Assembly: GCA_902776455.1 (NCBI GenBank)
Contig: CACYQI010000034.1
Location: forward strand, 1 to 35,227
Direction of reading: 5' to 3'
Length of the DNA stretch: 35,227 nucleotides
Origin: an uncultured Bacteroidales bacterium
GTDB lineage: Bacteria; Bacteroidota; Bacteroidia; Bacteroidales; Bacteroidaceae
Within the stretch, counting starts at the first letter, position 1; each line of letters starts with the position of its first letter. A program made the position numbers and the translations under genes. Of this stretch, positions 23,997 through 32,500 are shown one piece after another. A model generated the notes under the pieces. It did not search any database and was not told the DNA's origin. It worked only from the letters and a program-made list of their open reading frames with translations.

Positions 23997-25556
23997 TTAA
24001 GTCCCTCTCTCTGCCCAGTCGCTTCGATCGAGGTTCCTGTACCCTATGGCCTCGGCAATGTGCTGACTCTGAACCTTCTCGCTGCCTTCAAGGTCGGCAA
24101 TGGTGCGGGCCACTTTGAGGATGCGGCTGTAGGCGCGGGCTGAAAGCTTCAGCCGTTCCATCGCCATGCGGAGCAGGTCGAGAGAGGCAGCATCGGGTTC
24201 GGCAAACGTGTGGAGCATCTTCTCCGTCATTTGGGCGTTGCAATGGACAGCCCCTCCCCCTAGGGGGAGGTGAGTGAACCGCTCTTCCTGAATCTTGCGT
24301 GCCCTAACAACCCTTTCCCTGATGACAGCACTCGGTTCGCCTGGCTGCAGCTGACTGAGTTGCGCAAACGGCACAGGCTGTATCTCGCAATGGATGTCGA
24401 TGCGGTCGAGCAGAGGCCCCGATATCTTGTTCAGATACTTTACTATTTGTCCAGGCGTGCAGCAACAATGCTTTTCGGGGTGATTGTAGTAGCCGCAGGG
24501 ACAAGGATTCATCGAGGCGATGAACATAAAGGAGCAGGGGTAGGTGATGGTGTACTTTGCCCTGGAGATGTTGATGACGCGGTCTTCGAGAGGCTGACGC
24601 AGCACTTCGAGCACAGAACGCTGGAATTCCGGCAACTCGTCAGCAAAAAGCACGCCGTTATGCGCCAGACTTATCTCGCCAGGCTGCGGGTTGGCCCCGC
24701 CTCCGACGAGGGCGACCTGCGAAATGGTGTGGTGCGGCGAACGGAAGGGACGTTGGGCTATGAGCGAACAGTCGCTCTTCAGCTTGCCTGCCACGGAATG
24801 AATCTGCGTCGTCTCCAAGCTCTCGCGAAGCGAAAGAGGCGGCAGAATGCTCGGCAAACGCTTAGCCAGCATGCTCTTTCCGCTGCCTGGCGGACCTATC
24901 ATAATGAGGTTGTGGCCGCCTGCTGCCGCTATCTCCAGGGCACGCTTCACTTGTTCCTGACCCTTCACGTCAGCAAAGTCGTACTCAAACTCGCTCTGCT
25001 TTGCAAAGAACTCAGCCCGCGTATCGACGACGGTAGGTTGCATAGGTTCCTGTCCGTTCAAGTGTCCGATGACCTGATTGATGTGGCGTACACCATAGAC
25101 ATTGAGGTTGTTCACCACGGCAGCCTCGCGCACGTTTGCCTCGGGAACGAATAGACCCTCGTAACCCAGCTCGCGAGCCTTGATGGATATGGGCAAGGCA
25201 CCCCTGACGGGCTGCAATGAGCCGTCGAGACTCAGCTCGCCCACCATCATGTAGCGATTCAGCAAACGTGCATCCACCTGACCCTCAGTAGCCAGGATGC
25301 CAATGGCCATCGGCAAGTCGAAGCCCGAACCCTCCTTACGTACATCGGCAGGAGCCATGTTTATCGTGATAGCACGCGAAGGAAAAGTGTAGCCGCTGTT
25401 CTCGATGGCAGCCAAGATGCGCTCGTAGCTCTCCTTGACGGCGCTATCGGGCAACCCAACGAGCACAAAACGGATGCCCCGAGTGGCGTTCACTTCTATA
25501 GTGACGGCCGATGCCTGAAGGCCTTGTACGCTGGCGCTATAAGTCTTTACTAACAT
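23997..25556 (-). CDS. comM: YifB/ComM-family Mg-chelatase-like AAA+ ATPase
   Basis: This 519-residue AAA+ protein of the ComM/YifB family is known in naturally competent bacteria as a branch-migration helicase acting in recombination. Parts: N-terminal Lon-like (ChlI) domain (about 1-170, LVGLPDSAVKESYERI, INMAPADVRKEGSGFDLPMAIGIL), AAA+ core with Walker A MIGPPGSGKSMLAKRLP (about 217-233) and Walker B-like GVLFADELPEF (about 300), the Cys-rich MNPCPCGYYNHPEKHCCCTP (about 356-375) and a C-terminal helical domain. Residues THLPLGGGAVH (about 424-434) are encoded by a perfect 18-bp palindrome and look like a small insertion just before the conserved NAQM. It starts at MLVKTYS, 45 bp after the methyltransferase stop. 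Confidence 0.95.
   Translation of the reverse strand: MLVKTYSASVQGLQASAVTIEVNATRGIRFVLVGLPDSAVKESYERILAAIENSGYTFPSRAITINMAPADVRKEGSGFDLPMAIGILATEGQVDARLLNRYMMVGELSLDGSLQPVRGALPISIKARELGYEGLFVPEANVREAAVVNNLNVYGVRHINQVIGHLNGQEPMQPTVVDTRAEFFAKQSEFEYDFADVKGQEQVKRALEIAAAGGHNLIMIGPPGSGKSMLAKRLPSILPPLSLRESLETTQIHSVAGKLKSDCSLIAQRPFRSPHHTISQVALVGGGANPQPGEISLAHNGVLFADELPEFQRSVLEVLRQPLEDRVINISRAKYTITYPCSFMFIASMNPCPCGYYNHPEKHCCCTPGQIVKYLNKISGPLLDRIDIHCEIQPVPFAQLSQLQPGEPSAVIRERVVRARKIQEERFTHLPLGGGAVHCNAQMTEKMLHTFAEPDAASLDLLRMAMERLKLSARAYSRILKVARTIADLEGSEKVQSQHIAEAIGYRNLDRSDWAERGT
24253..24270. repeat. Perfect 18-bp palindrome in comM
   Basis: CCTCCCCC-TA-GGGGGAGG is perfectly self-complementary. It resembles the C/G-run hairpins in intergenic DNA of this window and in the GH2 gene. 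Confidence 0.75.
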
Positions 25557-25559
25557 AAT

Positions 25560-25622
25560 CTCTGATTATTCTGATAACTCTGATTACTCCGATTATTCCG
25601 ATTACTTTGATTTCTCCGATTG
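25560..25622. repeat. Single-orientation nonamer array between methyltransferase and comM genes
   Basis: On the minus strand, 9-bp words related to AATCGGAGT/AATCAGAGT/AATCGGAAT repeat about seven times. The array overlaps the last codons of the methyltransferase gene (SKQSEKSK) and fills the gap to the comM start. Confidence 0.85.
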
Positions 25623-26795
25623 CTTCGAAAGAGCCTGCTTGCATCGCAGCAAGACATGTGAGCCGTCGCAGAGTGTAGTGGCGAAGAGGTAGCAGTCGCC
25701 ACCTTCGCGGAGCTTGAGTCGCTTCCTGAGTTCTGCAACGGTCGAGGGGAAGTTGCGCACAGTCAGATTGCATTGGCTGACATCTTTCTGGAGCCTCTTG
25801 ATTTCATTCTTTGAGAAGTTGTAGGAGTCTTCTATCGTGAACGCTCGACCAGGAAAATCCTCGATGAAATGGGCAAAAGTGAACAAATGACTGAAGGGAT
25901 GCAACTTCCTGACACCATAATCCTGGCAAAGCGCATTCTGCACCCCGGCTTTCAATATGGAAGCGTTTGGCTCGTAAAGGAATCGCTCAGGCAAAGGAGC
26001 AATCGTGGGTTCCGTATCCCTATTGTCAGCACAATAGGTCTGGACTTCTGTTGTGATGTTTATGCAGTAGTATTTGATGCTGTTCTTCTCTCTGCAAAGC
26101 ACCAGCAGAACCTCCTTGCATTCGCCGCACACACTTACCACATGCACCTCGCTTACATGACGAAGTCGCCGAAGCGAATCCTGTATGTCAAGCATCGGCG
26201 AGAGCTTCACCATAACAACGGGCGCGTGGTCGAGCAACTTGTCTTGCAAAGCCTCGATGTTCGGCGAGCAATCACTAAGCGCAACCACCTTCCTGCCATT
26301 TACATCGCGACGGCTCGGATCGAGATAAACAAAGCAAAAATGCCCCATTCCATCGACAAAATCTTCACAAGTCATATTGTGGACTTTCGCTTCCGGAAGG
26401 CCAAGAAGCGGGAGGTTGTGGCAAGCAATTTCGCAAAGTTTCTCGTCTCGTTCCACATAGTCCGCCTCCTCAAACAACTTGGCTAAAAAGGAAAAATCTA
26501 TGCCGAAACCGCCTGTCAAGTCCGCCATACTCTTTCGCCCTTCAGGCAGAAGGCGTTCCACAAGGTGCTGCTTGTATAGAGCCGTTTGCTCGCTACTACA
26601 TTGTTCCATCGAGAGCCGGACGGGGTAGATGATGCCATCGGTTTGTGCCCACGAAGGCAACTTCTTGCGGGCTGTCTGCCAACCTGTTATCTGGGCGAGG
26701 CAGAAATGCAAGTCGATACCGTCCGGAACCTTTCCGAGTGCCAAAGCACGAACATCGGCATCTCTATTCTGAGCTATGAAAGCTTCGTCGGTCAT
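25602..26795 (-). CDS. Class I SAM-dependent methyltransferase with THUMP-like domain
   Basis: This is a 397-residue protein of a Bacteroidetes family annotated as THUMP-like-domain methyltransferase. The SAM-binding motif I is SMADLTGGFGIDFSFLA (about 88-104), and the acidic motif after it is YVERDEKLCEIACHN. A motif IV-like FVYLDPSRRDVNGRKV (about 154-169) could be catalytic. The C-terminal part (about 290-390) has RLQKDVSQCNLTVRNFPSTVAELRKRLKLREGG, the THUMP-like RNA-binding region. The likely substrate is RNA but the modified base is unknown. Its start ATG overlaps the ribF stop (ATGA, 4 bp), so the two are translationally coupled. The last residues (SKQSEKSK) are encoded inside the nonamer array. 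Confidence 0.85.
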   Translation of the reverse strand: MTDEAFIAQNRDADVRALALGKVPDGIDLHFCLAQITGWQTARKKLPSWAQTDGIIYPVRLSMEQCSSEQTALYKQHLVERLLPEGRKSMADLTGGFGIDFSFLAKLFEEADYVERDEKLCEIACHNLPLLGLPEAKVHNMTCEDFVDGMGHFCFVYLDPSRRDVNGRKVVALSDCSPNIEALQDKLLDHAPVVMVKLSPMLDIQDSLRRLRHVSEVHVVSVCGECKEVLLVLCREKNSIKYYCINITTEVQTYCADNRDTEPTIAPLPERFLYEPNASILKAGVQNALCQDYGVRKLHPFSHLFTFAHFIEDFPGRAFTIEDSYNFSKNEIKRLQKDVSQCNLTVRNFPSTVAELRKRLKLREGGDCYLFATTLCDGSHVLLRCKQALSKQSEKSK

Positions 26796-27685
26796 ACAAC
26801 GTGGCTGATTAGACTTTGTGCAGCTGTTGCATCAAGTGCGAGTTGCCGTTGCAAGCCATCGAGCGAATCAAAGTGCTTTTCATCACGTAATTTGCCGATG
26901 AAATGGACAGAAATTGACTCACCATACAGGTTTCCCTCGAAGTCAAAAATGTGTGTCTCCACGCTGATTTCTCCTTCATCTTCAATCGTTGGACGATGCC
27001 CGATGCAAAGCATTCCACCTCGATTCGCCCCATCCGGCATGGTAACTGATACAGCATAAACCCCATTTGCGGGTAGAAGTTTCTGTTGCGGAACAGAAAG
27101 ATTTGCCGTAGGAAACCCCATTCGGCGACCAATCTGCTTGCCGCCAACCACCTTTCCCGTAAGGGAGTAAGAATAACCAAGCATACTATTGGCCTTCTCC
27201 ATCTCTCCAAGAGAGATAAGGTTTCTTATTCTGCTGCTGCTTACCTTCTCCCCATCAAGGGCATTGGCAAAGCAAACCTTGATACGCGTCTCTTGCCCCC
27301 AAGCCTCATACTCAGCCTGAGTCCCCCCTCCGTGTCCGAAGCGGTGGTCATAACCCATCAGCAAAAGTTCTGCATGAAGCCTGTCACGAAGAACAGATTG
27401 CATGAACTCCTTCGCAGTCAATTCACTCAGTTCCGGCGTAAAAGGCAGCACGGCAACTTCTCCGCAGAAAACCTCGGAAAGCAAAGCCAGTTTCTCCTCC
27501 TGCGTCGTCAGCAGCAAAGGAGCGAAGTCCTTCTGTATCACCTTCCTCGGATGGCAGTCGAAAGTTACAGCCATCGGCAACAAACCACCCGCCGAAGCAA
27601 GTTCCTCCAACTGCTTAAGCAAGTAGCGATGTCCTCGGTGTACACCATCGAAGAATCCAATAGTAACAGCAACACTTTTCTTCAT
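26792..27685 (-). CDS. ribF: Bifunctional riboflavin kinase / FAD synthetase
   Basis: This enzyme makes FMN from riboflavin and then FAD. It has about 297 residues. The N-terminal adenylyltransferase domain has VTIGFFDGVHRGHRYLL (nucleotide-binding HxGH-like motif) and SSSRIRNLISLGEMEKANSMLG. The C-terminal kinase domain has GKVVGGKQIGRRMGFPTANL and NGVYAV. I choose the ATG at 27685 (MKKSVAV). The ATG at 27697 (MHFDMKKS) lies inside the -7 box at 27695-27702 and could not be transcribed from that promoter. It heads the run to the methyltransferase, comM and phosphatase genes. The transcript leader from this promoter would be only a few bases long. Confidence 0.95.
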   Translation of the reverse strand: MKKSVAVTIGFFDGVHRGHRYLLKQLEELASAGGLLPMAVTFDCHPRKVIQKDFAPLLLTTQEEKLALLSEVFCGEVAVLPFTPELSELTAKEFMQSVLRDRLHAELLLMGYDHRFGHGGGTQAEYEAWGQETRIKVCFANALDGEKVSSSRIRNLISLGEMEKANSMLGYSYSLTGKVVGGKQIGRRMGFPTANLSVPQQKLLPANGVYAVSVTMPDGANRGGMLCIGHRPTIEDEGEISVETHIFDFEGNLYGESISVHFIGKLRDEKHFDSLDGLQRQLALDATAAQSLISHVV

Positions 27686-27694
27686 ATCGAAGTG

Positions 27695-27726
27695 CAAAAT
27701 TAGTCAAAACTCCGTGCGAAACCAAA
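27695..27726 (-). promoter_or_regulatory. Promoter of the ribF operon
   Basis: On the minus strand: TTTG (27726-27723), a 20-bp spacer, then TAATTTTG (27702-27695). This is a perfect Bacteroidetes promoter. It is divergent from the tRNA promoter, with 15 bp between the two -33 boxes. Confidence 0.85.
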
Positions 27727-27741
27727 TTTTTCCCGCTTTCA

Positions 27742-27773
27742 TTTGCATAATTCGCAGGAAATATCTAATTTTG
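27742..27773 (+). promoter_or_regulatory. Promoter of the CAU-anticodon tRNA
   Basis: TTTG (27742-27745), a 20-bp spacer, then TAATTTTG (27766-27773). The tRNA begins 30 bp further on, leaving a short 5' leader for RNase P. Confidence 0.85.
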
Positions 27774-27802
27774 TACCCGATTCCGACATGAATGTGTCTT
27801 TT

Positions 27803-27876
27803 GGACTTGTAGCTCAGTTGGTTAGAGCAACAGACTCATAATCTGGAGGTCCCAGGTTCAAGCCCTGGCTGGTCCA
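27803..27876 (+). tRNA. tRNA with CAU anticodon, probably tRNA-Met
   Basis: This is a 74-nt cloverleaf. The acceptor stem GGACTTG pairs with CTGGTCC (one T-T mismatch and one wobble). The D arm is GCTC...GAGC, the anticodon arm is ACAGA-CTCATAA-TCTGG (anticodon CAT), the T arm is CCAGG-TTCAAGC-CCTGG, and the discriminator is A. CCA is not encoded. The anticodon-stem end pair is A-G. It may be elongator tRNA-Met, but a tRNA-Ile whose C34 becomes lysidine has the same anticodon and cannot be excluded. The accessory region starts directly after its 3' end. Confidence 0.93.
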
Positions 27877-27901
27877 CACTGAAAATCAAGGAGTTACAAC
27901 A

Positions 27902-28001
27902 ATTTGCGAACAAAATTGCATTTAGCGAACACCAATATAATCTTTCTGCAATAATTGATTCTCTCATTTTGTTCGCAAATCTCATTATTTTTGTTCGCAA
28001 A
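27902..28001. repeat. TTTGCGAACAAA inverted repeats downstream of the tRNA
   Basis: ATTTGCGAACAAAAT (27902-27916) and ATTTTGTTCGCAAAT (27966-27980) are perfect reverse complements. A further GCGAAC lies at 27925-27930 and a further GTTCGCAAA at 27993-28001, so four half-sites form two facing pairs. They may be operator sites, a recombination site of the island, or the tRNA terminator. No direct copy of the tRNA 3' end is visible within the island to mark an att site. Confidence 0.65.
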
Positions 28002-28065
28002 CCATTTTCGGCATATTATTCAGTAATATCAGTAATACGAGTAAGCTTTCTGATGAAACTCTCAA

Positions 28066-28402
28066 TTATCCCTTTATAACAACCCAGCGTCCACCCTTGT
28101 CAGGCCCATCGTGACGGATAAAGCCTTTGGTTTGCAAAACGCTTAAGTCGCGGCAGATAGTCCTTGCATCAACTTTGAAATGCCATGCAAGTGAAGCTGA
28201 TGTTTCTAGGACATTTTCTAGGACACTATCTAGGACATTCATTTGTTCTGCCTCTATCAGCCGATTAAAATAATCTTCTGCCTTTCATTGAGTTGGGCTG
28301 CATTTCAACCTCCGACATCATCTCCGACATCACCTCCGACATTTGCCATCTGCTCAAACTTCGTCCGCTCTATAGTCACCTGTATTGCTGCTTTCTTCAA
28401 AT
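28066..28402 (-). pseudogene. Remnant of an AlbA_2-type ATP/DNA-binding protein (C-terminus)
   Basis: The minus-strand frame reads KKAAIQVTIERTKFEQMANV, then GGDVGDDVGG encoded by a 12-bp repeat (about 28309-28341), then a TGA stop. Past this stop, LNERQKII continues into NRLIEAEQMNVLDSVLENVL only if one base is restored in a T-run near 28270. The chain then ends DARTICRDLSVLQTKGFIRH-DGPDKGGRWVVIKG with the stop at 28066-28068. The end is a winged helix-turn-helix with the K-G-G-x-W ending typical of AlbA_2 (Schlafen-like) proteins. The rest of the gene is missing. The piece from the ATG at 28242 (58 residues) is still open but is unlikely to be a gene. Confidence 0.7.
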
Positions 28403-28753
28403 ATACGTTGTAGTTCTTCTTTCGGAGTCAGCACCTTTGCCAAATCGCCAATTGCGATTGGCGATTTAGGTTTTATGACATTCCATGCCCCATAGAACAA
28501 GCGCATGTTTTTGAGGCTAGACTCGCCGAAGCCCCTTACCCAGAGAGCTCCTGTCTTAACCGTTAACTAATACTCTTCAAAGCGCCAGATTTCCCATTTT
28601 TGGGTTACGGGTGTTCTCGGATATATACTTTCCCACACCATAATACAAGGCTAACTATTCTTGATTGACCCTTTAGACGGCCCGTGATTAACTCTGCAAA
28701 ATAGCCTTTTGGGTGATGTTACCAACCGCCACCAATTGTTCTTTATTTTTCAT
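28354..28753 (-). pseudogene. Remnant of a DUF1016/YhcG-like PDDEXK nuclease (N-terminus)
   Basis: The minus-strand start MKNKEQLVAVGNITQKAILQ is followed by stops. The frame of the next recognisable piece has YYGVGKYISENTRNPKMGNL (family pattern LYYLVGKYISENTR). Then VRGFGESSLKNMRLFYGAWN (pattern GFSxxNLKxMRxFY) runs on to GDLAKVLTPKEELQRIFEESS and a stop at 28354. These are landmarks of the DUF1016 N-terminal domain; the C-terminal nuclease domain is absent. The ATG overlaps the jetD stop, so it was probably the next gene of the defence operon. Several stops and shifts make it non-functional. Confidence 0.72.
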
Positions 28754-29585
28754 TATTAATATATCCCTCTTGGTCATATCCACGGTGATGTTTGTTGATC
28801 ATATCTATGAGAGACTGCAAATAGGGAATATCACACTGAAGTGTATGATACTTGTCATATTGTTCATTGTAACGAGTTAATGATCCTTTTGATAATCGTT
28901 GTTCAATATCTGATGGAATAAGGTATGTGGAGCGGTCATCAAGATGTTTATGGAATTCCGTTAAGAAGATGTGGATTCCTGCCAAATCAAAATCACCAAA
29001 GTGAACGTATTTGTTTGGAATAGTTAGAAGCCAATTACGCAAATCAGTTGATTGGGGATAGCGGGATGCAAAAAGAAGTTGTTTATCTCCTAACAAAGAC
29101 TCAAACATCTTCCTTTGCTGACGAATCATACGGAAGTTCTCCATATTCTCTATTCCCACCACGACAATATCCTCTGGAATGACAAAATGTTTCCAATTGT
29201 CGATAAACACAAAACTTCCTTCAGGAGGATTAACCACAAACGGTTCGCCATTTAGCGAACACTCAATAGATTTATAACTATTGATAGGGAATCCTGGACA
29301 AGAGCGAATCGTCAAAAGCTTAGAATTTCCTGTTTCTGCAGCCATTGAAGCGCGAGAATCCGCAGCAGTAACATCAAGCATTCGATAATTCTCATCTTTG
29401 TCAATGAGGTATCGTTTCAGAGCCTCAATATCACGGGCACGATATGACTTCCGAGAGCCACGAGTCGTCACCAACAGCAACCCTTCTGCCATCAGTTCGT
29501 CAAGCAGACTTTTGCTTAATCTGGAGCCAGCCACCTGCCCACCTGAAATCAACGCCTGTATAGATACACTTATTGTCATAATCAT
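28743..29585 (-). CDS. jetD: Wadjet protein JetD, TOPRIM nuclease subunit
   Basis: This is the nuclease subunit of the Wadjet system, which cleaves plasmid DNA recognised by the JetABC loop-extruding SMC motor. At 280 residues it has an N-terminal winged-helix-like part (about 1-65) and a C-terminal TOPRIM domain. The catalytic residues expected for TOPRIM can be seen: Glu146 in VVVGIENMENF, and Asp198 and Asp200 in YVHFGDFDLAGIHIF. It is shorter than the type I JetD I recall (about 380 residues). Its start overlaps the jetC stop by 4 bp (ATGA), so it is coupled to jetC. The DUF1016 remnant overlaps its 3' end. DNA here is AT-rich compared with the housekeeping genes. Confidence 0.88.
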   Translation of the reverse strand: MIMTISVSIQALISGGQVAGSRLSKSLLDELMAEGLLLVTTRGSRKSYRARDIEALKRYLIDKDENYRMLDVTAADSRASMAAETGNSKLLTIRSCPGFPINSYKSIECSLNGEPFVVNPPEGSFVFIDNWKHFVIPEDIVVVGIENMENFRMIRQQRKMFESLLGDKQLLFASRYPQSTDLRNWLLTIPNKYVHFGDFDLAGIHIFLTEFHKHLDDRSTYLIPSDIEQRLSKGSLTRYNEQYDKYHTLQCDIPYLQSLIDMINKHHRGYDQEGYINNEK

Positions 29586-32500
29586 TTGGTTCGTTTCAAA
29601 AGTTTGTCCACTCTGGTCTTCACACCATGTTTACTAAGTAAATAGGTGTATTTGTAATCGTATGGATTGTAAGACGTGGGAGAACTGTTAATGAGATAGA
29701 TATTTCGAGAATTGGCAAATTGCAGGATACCTTTGATATTGTTGGGATGCAGTCGTCCTATCTCGTCCATCATACAATGTACGATGAAAGTACCACTTTT
29801 CCGTTCTGCTTTCTTCTTAAACACATTGATGAGCATGATGTTCACCATTGCTTTTACAAGGATATCCGTACCATCAGACCCCACATTATTGATACGCTCC
29901 ACCCAGTTAGTATCATTGTCGTTCTCCTTCACACGGAACTGCAATCGGAAAGCATCACTAAGTGATACCGTTGGTCGGGTTTGCTCATCTTGCAACTGAT
30001 GGGAGAGACTCTTCAGATAGTCCACCACCTTGCGATTCACCTCGTCTCGATTGTCACTTGAGAAGAGGTTGAGTTCGCCAATCGACAGGGCATTCTCCAT
30101 CGTATAGTCATGAATAGACATGAGCAACTGCATGAGCCTGTCTGACGACTCATTTGCCCTAAGTTCAATACTCTTGATGACACCAGCAAAGTTCTTCTCC
30201 ACGAAATCCCTGTTGATATCCAGTATCACGCTGTCCACATCCGACCTGCGTTTCATCAGGGCTCCTATCTCCGTGGAGATACGTCCCAGAATGTCCTTAT
30301 AGTGTTCACTGGTGCGACGACGGAACTCTTCGATTTTGTTGTTGTCCATGAAGTCCTGCAAATCAACTGCAATCTGCAGGTAGTCATTATCTGTTACGGG
30401 CATCGTATTGAAATGGAAGGCATTTTGAGGTTTGAAGTTGCGATTGAAGTTGATAACCGTTTCCTTCAGCTTTTCTATCGTCTCGCGTTTCTGATTAACC
30501 GTTCCTCTCAGTTGGCTGATGAGTTGTTGGCAGTCTTGATGGCTCTCAACCATCTTATCATCTGTCAGGAATGAGTTTGGTACAAGATGCTCGTTCTCGA
30601 CCATCTGATGGTATTGGTTCAGTCCTTCGCGTCTGTGCGTCAAGTCTTTTAGGATCACCTTCTGACGCTCTTCCATATCCTGCCGTTTCTTCTCGATACG
30701 GGCACGCTTATCCTCATATCGTTGGCGCATCATTGCCAACTGTTGCTCTATGTCCTTAATGCTCTTCTTGATTTCCGGCTCTTTGGCAAACAGATTTTGC
30801 TCTGCATCACGATACCTAATCACCGTTGGCCGTTCTGCATCTATCTGTTTCAGTAGTTCCTTGAGAGCATCAAGTGTCTTACGGTATTGCTCCAGTAGAT
30901 TCACGTCAACACCTTTGCCTTCCAGTTCTGCCTTCTGTTGTTCGTCTAATTGAGACTTTTGAGCCGTAAACTCCTGATTCCTTGCAGTTGCTTCTTTAGC
31001 CTGAGATTCCATGAACAATCGTAATTCTTCGTCAAGGGCTTTTGAAGATTTGTTGAAAGCTGTGTCAAGATCCTTTAGCTCCTTTTTGTTTTTGGTCTCT
31101 TTCACGTCGCGAGCTTCTTTTTCTGCCTGTACTTTCAGCAGAGCTTCATTGAAGGCTCGTTCTCGGATTCCCTTCTCTTGTGCAATCAGCTCTTGTTCTT
31201 CCATCACCAGCTTGTGTTGCTGATTTTGCAGATCTTGACGCTTCACGGGAATCTGTTCTTCCTCTACTTTCAACAATGTTGCTTGCTGGCGGAGCGGATT
31301 GAGTTGAACAGCATATTTCTTCCCAAGCTTCGAGATGTTTTCCTGAAGGTTAATAGGCAATTGCGTGAGTTGTCGGTTTGTCTGTTGCAATTGCTCTTCC
31401 AGACGTTTCCTCTCTTCACTATAATCATCGGGTGTGCGATGAACGGCATCAATGTTGTCCAGATTCAACTTAACGCCAAATATGCTATCGGATGTTTCGG
31501 TATTCAACTGAGGTTCCAGTCCCCCTGCATACAGGATTCTTTCTTCGTCAACAACTTTCCCGAGGTTATCTTCCCATCCTTCTGCATTTTCAGTCAGCCA
31601 CTGATACAACGAACCATCAAGATGTGACAGCAACGCTTCAATCTTGGCGATTTGCTCCTTACATTGAGTACGGTTTTCCACTAAGCGTTCTTGGTCGCGT
31701 TGAGAAGCCTGGTTTAACTCTGCTTCCTTCATCTCATACTCAGTGGTCACCTGAGCAATTTGACTTCTGACGGCTGTTTGCTGTGCTGTATTCTCCTTCT
31801 CAGTCACATCCAATTGCTGAAGCAGTTCTTTTATACGAGCTATTTCCTCAGCCTTCGGATGCCATAGGCGCAACTCCTTCAAGGCATTGTCGGATCTGTT
31901 TTGCTCTTTCTGTAATATCTCCAGTCGCTCGTCAGACTCATGACGCCAACTATTGAATGCATCCATTACAACATTTCTGTTTTTTGTGCGCTCGTCTTCC
32001 AGTCGCTTGCGTTCTTTTTGCAATGACTCTTGCTTCTGATAGTAAGCCTCCTTTTGCGCATTATCGAACGCCCGCTGGGCATTCTCCAGCTTCCCTCTAG
32101 CAATATTGTACTTCTCTTCTATGGATGCATGGGTTTTCAAAAGATCATCCAACAGCATTTGCTTGTCGGCAGTTTCCCGTCTTAAAGAATTTTCACGAGC
32201 AGCCAATGCCAGTTTTTCTTCGATGCCCATTGCTGCGAAATCCTTTCTTGCTTGCGCTATCTCCTTCAGCTTACCCTTCTTTTCGCCAAGCTGTTCTCTC
32301 AGAGAATTGTTCTCCTTGTCATACTCAGTCGTAAGTTCTTTCTCACGGCTGCGCTCTTTTTCGATTTCTGTTTTCACTTCAGCCGCTTCAACTTCCAAAA
32401 GCGGGAGCTTTTGCTCGCTTTCTGCCACTGCATGATTCAGCATGCGCCACACATCCATCAATTGCTGGTCGAGTGCCACAATCCGTCTTCCCTGTTCTGC

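Noticed and set aside
27919-29262. A 14-bp word (CATTTAGCGAACAC) shared by the post-tRNA region and the jetD coding sequence
   Set aside because: A few 14-bp matches are expected by chance in a 35-kb window when both strands are considered, and the jetD copy encodes ordinary residues.
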